DNA of 28,076 nt from DYTH01 sp964552725 (GTDB lineage: Bacteria; Desulfobacterota; Syntrophia; Syntrophales; UBA5619), in contig CAZKHU010000031.1 in the NCBI GenBank assembly GCA_964552725.1, positions 1 through 28,076 on the forward strand. Reading direction: 5' to 3'. The stretch's first letter is position 1, and each line of letters starts with the position of its first letter. Position numbers and translations under genes: made by a program. A model generated the notes under the pieces. The model had not been told where the DNA came from, made no database searches, and saw nothing but the letters and a program-made list of their open reading frames with translations. Shown here one piece after another: positions 1-7,704 of the stretch.

Positions 1-48
1 AATGCACTCAGAAACTGCATCCCGGTTCGCGATTCTCGGAGAAGCAGG

Positions 49-1299
49 CTATTCGTAGATTTTTTCGTCCTCGGCGAACGCCTCTGCGGCATCCGCCTCG
101 TAATCGCGCCTGTTCGGGGTTTCCCGGTTTTTTCCCGTCTCTTTGTACCACTCGTGGGCGACAATCATCGACATAACCTCGCTCGTCCCCGTCCAGATCG
201 TCGCCAGCCTGATATCGCGAAAGATTCTTTCCACCGGAAAAACATTTGTATAACCGATACCGCCTAATGCCTGCATCGAGTTGTGAACAACCTTCTGGCA
301 TGATTCCGTAATGAATCTCTTTGCTTCGGAGATCATCCGTCTTGCCTTGTCGGTCGGTACGCCGGCATCTATCGCCCGGCAGGTGACATAACCAAGCGAC
401 CGCGCGGCGTCGAGCAGCATGGCCGCTTCCGCAATCTGGAAACTGACGCCCTGAAACGAGTTCAAGGTGAGACCGAACGCCTTGCGTCTTGTCGTGTAGT
501 GGGTCGCAATATCGAGCGCTACCCGGGCGGAGCCGATCGTCATGATCGCCGTTCCGAGACGCTCCGGGATCATCATCGTATTGAAGATGTCGTAGCCGCC
601 GTTCACGCGTCCCACAACATTTTCCTTCGGCACCCGGACATCCGTAAATACTACCCGGGCAGTTCCCCCGCCGCGCCCTCCCATCAGACTGTAGAGATAT
701 TTCGTTTCAACGCCGGAGCCTCGCTCCACGATAAAGGCAGTGATGGAATCCTGGGGTTTAGCCGCCGGTTCAAAATTTGTTTTGGCGTACAGCAGAAAAT
801 AATCAGCGCCCTCGCCACCGACTATGAACCGCTTCTGACCGTTCAGCAGAAAATAATCACCCATATCCGTTGCTTTTGAGGCGGCGCCGAAGAAATCCGA
901 ACCGCCCCTTGGTTCAGTCAGCCCCTCCGCCGCGAATATTTCACCTTTCAAGAGAGGTCTCACATATTTTTCCTTCTGCTCGTCCGTTCCATGCTGGATA
1001 AGCGCGTCGCAGACAAGCTCCGCGCCGACGCCGAAAACGCACGCCAGTTCGTAGCTCAAGGTTCCGATCTCTTCCATGACCATCCCGGTCGTCACCCAGT
1101 CCATGCCACGCCCGCCCCATTGCCGCGGATAACGACAGCCCAGCAGGTTGCGACGTCCCGCTTCCTGGAGAAATTCCTTCGGAAATTTTACCTCGTCCCT
1201 GTCCATTGCAAGGATAAGTTCACGCGGAACCCATTGGACGAAGTTGCGTACCTCATCACGAAATTCGAGTTGCTCTTTGGTCATCAAAAAATCAAACAT
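49..1299 (-). CDS. Acyl-CoA dehydrogenase (IVD-like active-site layout)
   Basis: A 416-residue flavoprotein of the acyl-CoA dehydrogenase family, expected to make an alpha,beta double bond in an acyl-CoA and pass electrons to electron-transfer flavoprotein. Family signatures are visible in order: an N-terminal helical domain, the FAD/substrate segment EGLTEPRGGSD (about 125-134), RRKAFG (271-276), QALGGIGY (343-350) and a C-terminal IWTGTSE. The usual catalytic Glu of the YEGT motif is Thr370 here, but Glu246 in PERLGTA occupies the helix-G position used as base by isovaleryl-CoA dehydrogenase, so the enzyme is probably active. The ATG follows a GGAGG box by about 6 nt. It lies downstream of a terminator, so it is probably transcribed separately from the binding-protein gene. 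The acyl chain used cannot be deduced; short, branched or cyclic acids are possible. Confidence 0.9.
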   Translation of the reverse strand: MFDFLMTKEQLEFRDEVRNFVQWVPRELILAMDRDEVKFPKEFLQEAGRRNLLGCRYPRQWGGRGMDWVTTGMVMEEIGTLSYELACVFGVGAELVCDALIQHGTDEQKEKYVRPLLKGEIFAAEGLTEPRGGSDFFGAASKATDMGDYFLLNGQKRFIVGGEGADYFLLYAKTNFEPAAKPQDSITAFIVERGSGVETKYLYSLMGGRGGGTARVVFTDVRVPKENVVGRVNGGYDIFNTMMIPERLGTAIMTIGSARVALDIATHYTTRRKAFGLTLNSFQGVSFQIAEAAMLLDAARSLGYVTCRAIDAGVPTDKARRMISEAKRFITESCQKVVHNSMQALGGIGYTNVFPVERIFRDIRLATIWTGTSEVMSMIVAHEWYKETGKNRETPNRRDYEADAAEAFAEDEKIYE

Positions 1300-1315
1300 G
1301 CTGCCCTCCGAAGAT

Positions 1316-1353
1316 AAAAACGCCCCGCTGTTATTAATAACGGCAGGGCGTTT
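1316..1353 (-). terminator. Rho-independent terminator after the binding-protein gene
   Basis: On the minus strand an inverted repeat AAACGCCC/GGGCGTTT encloses a second paired block (GCCGTTAT/ATAACAGC) with one mismatch between them. It is followed directly by a run of five T residues. It begins about 14 nt after the stop codon of the binding-protein gene and ends just before the ribosome binding site of the next acyl-CoA dehydrogenase. It should separate the two transcription units. Confidence 0.85.
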
Positions 1354-1366
1354 GCCTTATTGCATG

Positions 1367-2581
1367 CTATTTCTTCCAGGTTGCGAGTTCGTTGGCGGTC
1401 CAGTCCTGCAGCAGAATGGCCTTGCCGCCCGGCCCGCATTTCTGAATCTGGATCGAATCGGTGCCCTGATGGCGGTTTTTGTTCCAGGTTATTTTACCTC
1501 CCATGCCCTTCCAATCCTTGAAGGTGTTGAGCTTTTCAATCACCTTTTCCGTGCTCAGATCCGGGCCGGCAAGCTTAAGGGCCTCGACGAGCGACTCGGC
1601 GAACTGAATGCCCGCCATGTAGAACACGCCCCATCTCTCCTGGGGCGCAAGCCTTTTGGCGGCATCACGGTATTTGACAACCAGTGGCTCGCTGGAATCA
1701 GGGGTGGGAACAAAGGCGCCGGTTATCACCCCTTCCCAGAGGCCTCCGGTTATCTTGTTCATGAGCGGATAGTCGGAAAGCCCGTCGCAGGAAACCCACT
1801 GGGTTTTTAGCCCGACGTTCGCGCTTGTCTTCATCGCAATCACCCCGAGCGTGGGGCTTACCCACATAATGACCGCGTCAACGCCGGCGTTCTTGAAACG
1901 GAGAATCTGGGACGCCAGATCCTTGTCGGTCGGCTCCACCGGGATCGCCTCTGTCAGTTTCATTTTGTAGGAATCAAGCCTCTGCTGACATCCGGCAAGC
2001 CCGCTTTTGCCGTAAGAGTCGTTCTGATAGAGAAACCCAATCTTCTTGAACCCTTTCTTTTCAACGAGGTATTTCGTCAGAACGCTCGCCTCATCCTGAA
2101 AAAGCGGATAAGAATAATAGAGATAGGGATTGACAACCGGGTCTATTTCCCCCTTTGCATCGGTATTGACTCCGGCGGAACCGGGGGTTACCCAAAGGAT
2201 CTTGTTTTCCGCAAGGAAGCCCTTGACGGCATTTCCTCCCGCGCTGGAAACCCCGCCGGTAACGGCAAAAATCCCCTCGCGCTCCACCAGTTCCTTGACA
2301 ATCGCCGCGGTCTGGGCGGGATTGTACTGATCATCCCTCATAAAATATTTGATTTTTCTGCCGTGAATTCCGCCTTCCTCGTTGACGATCTGAAAAAGAA
2401 GACCGGCGCCCCGGGCAACCGCTCCCCAGGGAGCCGCCGGACCCGTCTGGGGGCCAAACTGGGCTATTCTGATCTCTTTGTCGTCAAAACCCGGTTTGGC
2501 GGCAAATATATCCACGGCGGCAAATAAAAAAACAACTGAAATTGTCAACAACATTGTGAATAACATTTTACTTCGTTTCAT
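1367..2581 (-). CDS. Periplasmic substrate-binding protein, LivJ-type (Peripla_BP_6) ABC transporter
   Basis: A 404-residue exported binding protein of the branched-chain amino acid/amide/aromatic acid ABC family. Residues 1-27 form a signal peptide (Lys/Arg start, hydrophobic core, likely cleavage after DIFA). The mature start EIRIAQFGPQTGPAA and the segments NEEGGIHGRKIKYFMRDD and FAVTGGVSSAGG are typical of the two-lobed type I fold. The start codon has a strong GAGGAGGGG box. No permease or ATPase genes lie nearby, so it is an orphan component in this window. It sits between two acyl-CoA dehydrogenases, which suggests a carboxylic or aromatic acid ligand rather than an amino acid; that is inference. 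A perfect 12-bp palindrome GAGAAATTTCTC at 2635-2646 lies in the 94-bp gap upstream and could be regulatory. Confidence 0.88.
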   Translation of the reverse strand: MKRSKMLFTMLLTISVVFLFAAVDIFAAKPGFDDKEIRIAQFGPQTGPAAPWGAVARGAGLLFQIVNEEGGIHGRKIKYFMRDDQYNPAQTAAIVKELVEREGIFAVTGGVSSAGGNAVKGFLAENKILWVTPGSAGVNTDAKGEIDPVVNPYLYYSYPLFQDEASVLTKYLVEKKGFKKIGFLYQNDSYGKSGLAGCQQRLDSYKMKLTEAIPVEPTDKDLASQILRFKNAGVDAVIMWVSPTLGVIAMKTSANVGLKTQWVSCDGLSDYPLMNKITGGLWEGVITGAFVPTPDSSEPLVVKYRDAAKRLAPQERWGVFYMAGIQFAESLVEALKLAGPDLSTEKVIEKLNTFKDWKGMGGKITWNKNRHQGTDSIQIQKCGPGGKAILLQDWTANELATWKK

Positions 2582-2675
2582 AAACCCCTCCTCGTTAAGA
2601 AAATTTTCAGCCGGCTGCTTTCCCCCACTTTTTTGAGAAATTTCTCCTTGGACTTACTACCCTTAAGGCCAGATT

Positions 2676-4274
2676 TTATCCCCCTTTTTCCACATCCTGC
2701 AGGGCAAGATCCTGATAGGCGTGAAAAAAATCGGCACAGAAAAGGTCCCAGCGTCTCCAGATACCGATGTTTTCGGCTTTACACTCTTCTGAATCAAGGC
2801 ATCCGAGTAGTTCCGTTATCTCCCGTGCCAATCTTTTTACCTCCCCACCGGCCCAGCCCCGCAGAATATCTCTCACAAATTCCTCGGGATCGTACCAGTC
2901 CCTAACCCGTTTGAGATCGCGATATATCTGCGCCAAAAGGACATTCCGCGGACCTTCCCAGAGTTCGTTAACGGCGGAATCACGGTAAAGGCGGGGCAGA
3001 ACCGAAAAATCCTCGATGACGCCATGGCCGCCGAAAACGGACATAGCCTCATGGAGCGCCTCAGTACAATCCCAGGCGGCGGTGATTTTTTGCAGCATAA
3101 TCAGCTCCCGGATCGCAAAGCGTCTCTTTTTCCTGATTTCCGGCTCATCGTTTACAAGCCCGGCCTTCAAACCTCCCTCCAGCGACAAGAAATCGCCGTA
3201 AAGTTTGAAAGCCGCGGCGGTTGTTCGCCGGGCTGTCCTTTCCAGCCTGCCGATATTTTCTGCCTGAAGCGCGAAGTTTCCTATCGCTGACCCGAAAGCC
3301 TCGCGAAACTCCGCATATTTTTTTGCTTCCCGTACGGCTCTCGTCATATAAGCCGCGGCGGCTAAACCGACGGTAAGACGGGAATAGGTAAGCACAATCC
3401 CCACGACATTGGCTACTCCCCTGTCGAGCGGTCCCACGGGATAGGCGACAGCCCCGTTGAAGGTAAGCTCGCCGGTCGTAAGCTCGCTCGTGCCAAGCTT
3501 CCATTTTATCCGGTCAATTGTAAAACCGTTTCGGATCTCCCTTTCCTTGTTTCCGGGAAGCCAGGACGGAACGACAAACAAGGCGACATTTTCCGAGCCG
3601 GTCGGTTTTGCGGTAATCACCGCATAGTCGGCGTGCGTTGCCGAACAGAAGAATTTTGTTCCGTAGAGCTTCCAGACGCCGTTTTCTTCGACGGCCTCCA
3701 GCAGATTGGCCGGCACATCGGATCCCCCCTGAATTTCCGATAGATACTGGGCGCCAATGCCAAAATCGCCGTTTATGCCCTCTTTGCAGTGCCGGAGTAT
3801 TTTCGTTGTTTCTTCGGAAGCGGCGTATTTCTGAAGAAGCATCACCAGCCCCTCCGTACAGACAAGGGGGCAGGCAGTACAGGCCTCCCCATTCTGATAG
3901 AGCAGAAACATCTTGACAAGTTTTAGCCACAAAGAGGTTTTATCGGAAAATAACGCCTCGGAAAAAACCTCCTTTTCGAGCATCTCAGTTTCCGCCGGGC
4001 GGACAATCCGGTCGATCCGGTTGTGGTGGCCGTCGTAGTGCATCATGAAGGGGCGTTTTTCCGGCAGGGCAAGCCGTTCTGAAAGCTCGCGCCAGCGAAA
4101 GGAAACCTTCGGCGAAAAGGCCCTCGCCTCGGCGTCGATTCCTTGAAACTCGTCGCCGGCAAAGGTTTGGATTGCCCGCCGGAGGAAAGGATCGTCCCGA
4201 TAATAATCGACGTTTTTTCTCCATTCCAGAAAATCATTGAAATTGTAAGGATTGCTTCGGTCAGGAAAGGACAT
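2676..4274 (-). CDS. Acyl-CoA dehydrogenase, AidB-like subgroup
   Basis: A 532-residue acyl-CoA dehydrogenase homologue, longer than the ~380-residue standard enzymes and similar in layout to AidB-type proteins. It has an N-terminal extension, YLSEIQGGSDVPAN (177-190) at the FAD site, SRLTVGLAAAA (298-308), FREAFG (323-328), FGGHGVIED (414-422) and NELWEGPRNV (436-445). Glu440 of WEGP matches the classical catalytic base. A C-terminal helical tail of about 80 residues follows. The ATG at 4274 is preceded by GGAGGG at 6-7 nt. Electron transfer to ETF is expected for the family; the substrate is unknown. A dedicated promoter with two operator-like repeats lies just upstream, and the binding-protein gene follows 94 bp downstream, possibly co-transcribed. 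Confidence 0.88.
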   Translation of the reverse strand: MSFPDRSNPYNFNDFLEWRKNVDYYRDDPFLRRAIQTFAGDEFQGIDAEARAFSPKVSFRWRELSERLALPEKRPFMMHYDGHHNRIDRIVRPAETEMLEKEVFSEALFSDKTSLWLKLVKMFLLYQNGEACTACPLVCTEGLVMLLQKYAASEETTKILRHCKEGINGDFGIGAQYLSEIQGGSDVPANLLEAVEENGVWKLYGTKFFCSATHADYAVITAKPTGSENVALFVVPSWLPGNKEREIRNGFTIDRIKWKLGTSELTTGELTFNGAVAYPVGPLDRGVANVVGIVLTYSRLTVGLAAAAYMTRAVREAKKYAEFREAFGSAIGNFALQAENIGRLERTARRTTAAAFKLYGDFLSLEGGLKAGLVNDEPEIRKKRRFAIRELIMLQKITAAWDCTEALHEAMSVFGGHGVIEDFSVLPRLYRDSAVNELWEGPRNVLLAQIYRDLKRVRDWYDPEEFVRDILRGWAGGEVKRLAREITELLGCLDSEECKAENIGIWRRWDLFCADFFHAYQDLALQDVEKGG

Positions 4275-4306
4275 GCTCTACCCTCCGCGACAAATATTTC
4301 CGCTCT

Positions 4307-4340
4307 GTTACCAATGGTTACAGTATAGACCAACGGTAAC
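4307..4340 (-). promoter_or_regulatory. Two operator-like repeats over the dehydrogenase promoter
   Basis: Reading the minus strand, GTTACCGTTGGTCTA (4340-4326) and GTAACCATTGGTAAC (4321-4307) share 10 of 15 bases and are offset by 19 bp. The second is a near-palindrome around ACCaTTGGT. One copy fills the -35/-10 spacer and reaches into the -10; the other covers the expected start site. This is where a repressor would block RNA polymerase. Partly symmetric ACC-GGT sites are common for TetR-family regulators of acyl-CoA metabolism. The TetR gene at 7705 has no copy in its own promoter region, so the cognate regulator may lie elsewhere. Confidence 0.55.
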
Positions 4341-4349
4341 CGATGTCAA
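4322..4349 (-). promoter_or_regulatory. Sigma70-type promoter of the AidB-like dehydrogenase gene
   Basis: On the minus strand TTGACA (4349-4344) and TATACT (4327-4322) are separated by 16 bp, a near-consensus housekeeping promoter. Transcription should start near 4315, giving a leader of about 40 nt. The spacer and the start region each contain one copy of a GTnACCnTTGGT repeat. Confidence 0.75.
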
Positions 4350-4453
4350 GCCTTTTATTGATCAATTGCGGTTCAAAGAGAACTGTAATTCACGCATGCC
4401 GACAAAGAATGAACATCAGGAATGTGCGGTTTTCACCAGACGTTGTTAATTTT

Positions 4454-5965
4454 TCAGTCATGCATGCGCTCGTAGATATCCTCGAACTCCTTTTCAAATT
4501 TGCGGAAGATTGCCAGCACAGCGGGGTCAAAATGGGAAGGCATCGTCCGCCCGTCACCTCTGACAAGGATGTCAAAAACCGTGGCGTGATCAAAGGCGAC
4601 CTTGTACACACGGGGGTTTCGCAATGCATCGTACTGATCGGCCAGGCAGACAATCCGTCCTTCAATGGCAATTTTATCGCCACTGAGCCCTCGGGGGTAA
4701 CCGCTGCCATCCCATCGTTCATGATGGTTAAGAGCAATGTTTCTGGCTACTTCAAGACGCTGATGTTCCCCGATGATTTTTGCGCCGTAGACTGGGTGCA
4801 GGTTTATTGTCGCGACCTCTTCATCCGTAAGCCTCCCCGGTTTCTTCAAAATCGAGGCGGGAATATAAAGCTTGCCCACGTCGTGCAGAGGCGCCTGCTG
4901 CCGGATCGTCTGCACCATTCTTTCCGGAAGACCGAGATTCATTGCGATAAAACCGGCGTACTCGCCAACCCTCAGGATGTGCTGACCGGTATCCTCATCG
5001 TTGACTTCGGATGCCCGTGCGAGGGCCTGAATGGTGTAGGCAAAGGCTTCTTCCGTTTCCTGCACCTGGCGGGCAAGGTAGCGCATTGAATCGCTGAGGG
5101 TAACCATGCTGTTGAGGATGGCCGCGTCATACTTGCCGACCTCCCGATCATGATTGAGATTGACGATGCACAACCCCTTGCTGAAATAATAAACAACGTT
5201 TTTTATCTTGATATCCTGCGCTTCCAGCTCCTTGATAAATAAACTGAATTCCGGACGCGAGATATCCTCCTGATTAAGAAATCCAATCCGGGATCCCTCC
5301 TGCCAGGCAGGTTCGAGGCTCTCCCTGATTTTGCCGCCGAGAACGCTGCGGCTGAGACTCTGCAAAACAGATTCGTAGTGATACCATGCCCAGACGCCCC
5401 GTTCGGTCTCGTAACCAACGACAACGCTTGCAGGCTTATGGGCGATCCCCGACTCTTTGCGGATGATCAGATCGACAACCCCGTCAATTTTGGAAATAAA
5501 ATCGAAATCGACAGATGTAAAGCTGTTGAAGGTCTGTTCGCCGTAAACGATCAGACTCTGCATATCTTCAAAGGCATGGCTCAGCAGGTCGTTGGCGTGC
5601 TTCAGTTTCAGCAGCATGCGGATGCGGGCAAGCACCTCGCTTTGGTCGATCGGTTTGTTGATAAAGTCGTCAGCCCCGGCCTCGATCCCCTCAATGCGAT
5701 CCTTTTTTTCGGCAAGCGCCGTCAACATGACCACGGGCACAGCTTTCAGCGCTTCATCATTTTTGATCGCGCGGCAGGCATCAAAACCGTTCATCCCAGG
5801 CATCATGACATCCATGAGGACGCAATCAATGTTTTGCCCGCGCATGATTTCCAGCGCATCACCGCCGGTATGGGCAATCCGGCATTCATATCCCCTGAAA
5901 GAAAGGAAGATGTTGAGGGCTTTGCACGTCTCGAATTCGTCATCGACAATAAGAATAGTGGCCAT
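4454..5965 (-). CDS. Response regulator with HD-GYP output domain
   Basis: A 503-residue two-component regulator. Residues 1-120 are a receiver with the acidic pair VDDE (7-10), phospho-acceptor Asp52 in LMDVMMPGMNG and Lys104 in FINKPID. Residues about 145-300 form a middle domain that may be GAF-like sensory; I cannot assign it firmly. Residues about 305-500 are an HD-GYP phosphodiesterase domain with HD at 361-362 (LHDVGKLYIP), HHERWDGSGYP (414-424) and DQYDALRNPRVYK. HD-GYP enzymes hydrolyse cyclic di-GMP, and the signature residues are present here. There is no DNA-binding domain, so output is probably through c-di-GMP. It follows the histidine kinase gene by 101 bp on the same strand, and its ATG has a GAGGG box. 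It is the likely partner of that kinase. Confidence 0.92.
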   Translation of the reverse strand: MATILIVDDEFETCKALNIFLSFRGYECRIAHTGGDALEIMRGQNIDCVLMDVMMPGMNGFDACRAIKNDEALKAVPVVMLTALAEKKDRIEGIEAGADDFINKPIDQSEVLARIRMLLKLKHANDLLSHAFEDMQSLIVYGEQTFNSFTSVDFDFISKIDGVVDLIIRKESGIAHKPASVVVGYETERGVWAWYHYESVLQSLSRSVLGGKIRESLEPAWQEGSRIGFLNQEDISRPEFSLFIKELEAQDIKIKNVVYYFSKGLCIVNLNHDREVGKYDAAILNSMVTLSDSMRYLARQVQETEEAFAYTIQALARASEVNDEDTGQHILRVGEYAGFIAMNLGLPERMVQTIRQQAPLHDVGKLYIPASILKKPGRLTDEEVATINLHPVYGAKIIGEHQRLEVARNIALNHHERWDGSGYPRGLSGDKIAIEGRIVCLADQYDALRNPRVYKVAFDHATVFDILVRGDGRTMPSHFDPAVLAIFRKFEKEFEDIYERMHD

Positions 5966-6066
5966 TAGATATCCCTCAATTGTTTATTTATGAGTGGTTC
6001 CGCATTCCGCTGACAAAGATTTTTCAGACTGCGATATCACGGATACCTTTTCACGATTCTACAGGC

Positions 6067-7584
6067 TTAGTTGCCGGCAGCCTGTCGTTGCGGATTCACC
6101 GGCAACCTGATGACAAAAGACGCCCCTCCCCGTTCATTGTTCTGTGCCATTATGCACCCTTTATGCTCCTGAATGATGCTGTACGATATGGAGAGCCCCA
6201 ATCCGGTTCCCGTTCCGGGCTCTTTGGTCGTATAAAACGGGTCGAATATTTTGTTTACGGCCTCTTTCCCGATTCCGGGCCCGGTGTCGGAAAAGATGAT
6301 TACAATGAACTCTCCCTCCTCAGTCGCTTCCAAAGTCGTTGCCGCTCTCAGAATCTTTTCCTGCTTTCCTGCCATAGCGTCGATTGCGTTACTGATTATG
6401 TTCATGAATACTTGCCACATCTTGTTCTGATCAATCGGAATGTCGGGCAAATCCGGCGCAAGCTGCTTTTCCAGGCTGATCATTGCCAAGCGGAGTTTCG
6501 GAGCAATCAGATTGAAAACGCTTTCTATCAGCCGATTGATATCCAGAGGAATAAACTCGCCTTTGGATGGCTTTGCAAATGTATTGATATCACGGACTAT
6601 TTTCTCTATCCTTTCTATCTGATGGCTGATCACGGCAAGCATCTCGCTTGTTTTGTCGGCAGGCCAGTCATTCATTCCCAACAACTGGATGTTCAAGGAA
6701 ATAATGTTGAGGGGATTGAGAATCTCATGAGAGATTCCTCCTGCCAGCATTCCGATCGACGATAATTTTTCTTCCTGAATCAGCATCGTCCGGGCATCGT
6801 CAAGCTGCTTTGTGAGCTGCATAAGTTCGGTTACGTCCATAACATTTCCCATAATTGCCCGTTTCCCCATATAGGAAATGGCTGTAATTGTCTCGACAAC
6901 CCAGCGGAGTTGTCCGGTTTTGGAAACAACCCGATATCTGTAAGGGGTTTGGGATTGCCCTTTGAGCATCCGAATTGCATTTTGCCGAACTTCGGCGCGA
7001 TCCTCCGGATGGATGAAATCAAGCATGGCCCTGCCTATGACATCACCCTCCTCGTATCCGTAATAGTTTGTGACATAGGGGTTCACAAAAACAATTTTAC
7101 CCTTCTGGAGAATCGCGATCCCGGAACTTGTCTGTAGAGCCATTGTCCGGTAGAGCGTTTCCGAGTTTTGAAGTTCCTGAACAGCCTGCCTGTTTCTTTC
7201 CTCGGCTTCTCTTTTTTGCCGTCTGAGAACAGCCTTTTCAAGGGCCTGCTCAAATGCGGGGATGAGTCGCACGGGGAGGCTCCTTGTTGTGACATAATCA
7301 TCGATTCCCGATTTCATGTCCTCAATCGCCTTCTCTGCATCGCTCTCCCCGGAAACAACGATATAGGGGGTATCGGCGCCGGACTCCCTCAGCGTCGGAA
7401 GAAAGAAAGGGGAAGCGGCCATGACAAGGTCCCAGGAACGGGTTGCAAGGAGCGAACGCATGTTGCCGGCCTCCTCGACACACTGATGAGTGACGGCATA
7501 GTTCGCTTCCTGAAACAGGCGACAAACAAGTTCCGTATCGCTCTCAGAAAGACCGATTATAAGAAGCGACAATCGTTTTTCCAT
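6067..7584 (-). CDS. Sensor histidine kinase with degenerate receiver, PAS and HisKA-HATPase
   Basis: A 505-residue, apparently soluble kinase. Residues 1-115 resemble a receiver domain but have Ala56 where the phospho-acceptor Asp should be (SWDLVMAAS) and Arg in place of the conserved Lys, so it is a pseudo-receiver. A PAS domain follows (about 140-255, with NYYGYEEGDVIG and FIHPEDR). The HisKA helix has the H-box GGISHEILNPL (His286). The ATPase carries the N-box NIISNAIDAM (394-403), DTGPGIG (433-439) and GTGLGLSIS (459-467). There are no membrane helices. The start at 7584 is preferred because GAGGGAG lies 11 nt upstream; in-frame ATGs at 7608 and 7650 lack such a box and overlap the promoter. 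It is transcribed ahead of the HD-GYP regulator and divergently from the TetR gene. Confidence 0.88.
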   Translation of the reverse strand: MEKRLSLLIIGLSESDTELVCRLFQEANYAVTHQCVEEAGNMRSLLATRSWDLVMAASPFFLPTLRESGADTPYIVVSGESDAEKAIEDMKSGIDDYVTTRSLPVRLIPAFEQALEKAVLRRQKREAEERNRQAVQELQNSETLYRTMALQTSSGIAILQKGKIVFVNPYVTNYYGYEEGDVIGRAMLDFIHPEDRAEVRQNAIRMLKGQSQTPYRYRVVSKTGQLRWVVETITAISYMGKRAIMGNVMDVTELMQLTKQLDDARTMLIQEEKLSSIGMLAGGISHEILNPLNIISLNIQLLGMNDWPADKTSEMLAVISHQIERIEKIVRDINTFAKPSKGEFIPLDINRLIESVFNLIAPKLRLAMISLEKQLAPDLPDIPIDQNKMWQVFMNIISNAIDAMAGKQEKILRAATTLEATEEGEFIVIIFSDTGPGIGKEAVNKIFDPFYTTKEPGTGTGLGLSISYSIIQEHKGCIMAQNNERGGASFVIRLPVNPQRQAAGN

Positions 7585-7606
7585 ATTTTTTATAACTCCC
7601 TCATGC

Positions 7607-7635
7607 ATTATATTGTTTTTAAACACTGTCCGCAA
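7607..7635 (-). promoter_or_regulatory. Putative promoter of the kinase/HD-GYP pair
   Basis: On the minus strand TTGCGG (7635-7630) and a perfect TATAAT (7612-7607) are separated by 17 bp. The predicted start near 7600 leaves a very short leader, with the Shine-Dalgarno box almost at the 5' end. The -35 and spacer overlap the first copy of the ACACTGTCCG direct repeat. Confidence 0.55.
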
Positions 7636-7675
7636 TTGGAAATACATCATTTTTTCTTATTCACACTGTCCGGAA
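7623..7675 (+). repeat. Direct repeats ACACTGTCCGsAA in the kinase/TetR intergenic region
   Basis: ACACTGTCCGCAA (7623-7635) and ACACTGTCCGGAA (7663-7675) match at 12 of 13 bases and start 40 bp apart. The first covers the -35 of the kinase promoter. The second lies just upstream of a TATGCT (7678-7683) that could be the -10 for the TetR gene. Placement between divergent genes fits a binding site for the adjacent TetR protein, but this is inference. Confidence 0.5.
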
Positions 7676-7704
7676 AATATGCTATCGACCGCACAGGAGC
7701 AAAT

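Noticed and set aside
5966..6066. Promoter for the HD-GYP gene in the 101-bp gap (TTGTCA and CATAAA-like elements)
   Set aside because: The matches are weak and the spacing is poor; co-transcription with the kinase is the simpler reading.
7585..7650. Upstream in-frame starts of the histidine kinase
   Set aside because: They lie in the promoter (TATAAT at 7612-7607) and lack Shine-Dalgarno boxes.
7168..7704. A 380-codon frame continuing upstream of the TetR gene
   Set aside because: The upstream part is antisense to the kinase. The TetR helix-turn-helix sits at its normal distance from ATG 7705, which has an AGGAG box.
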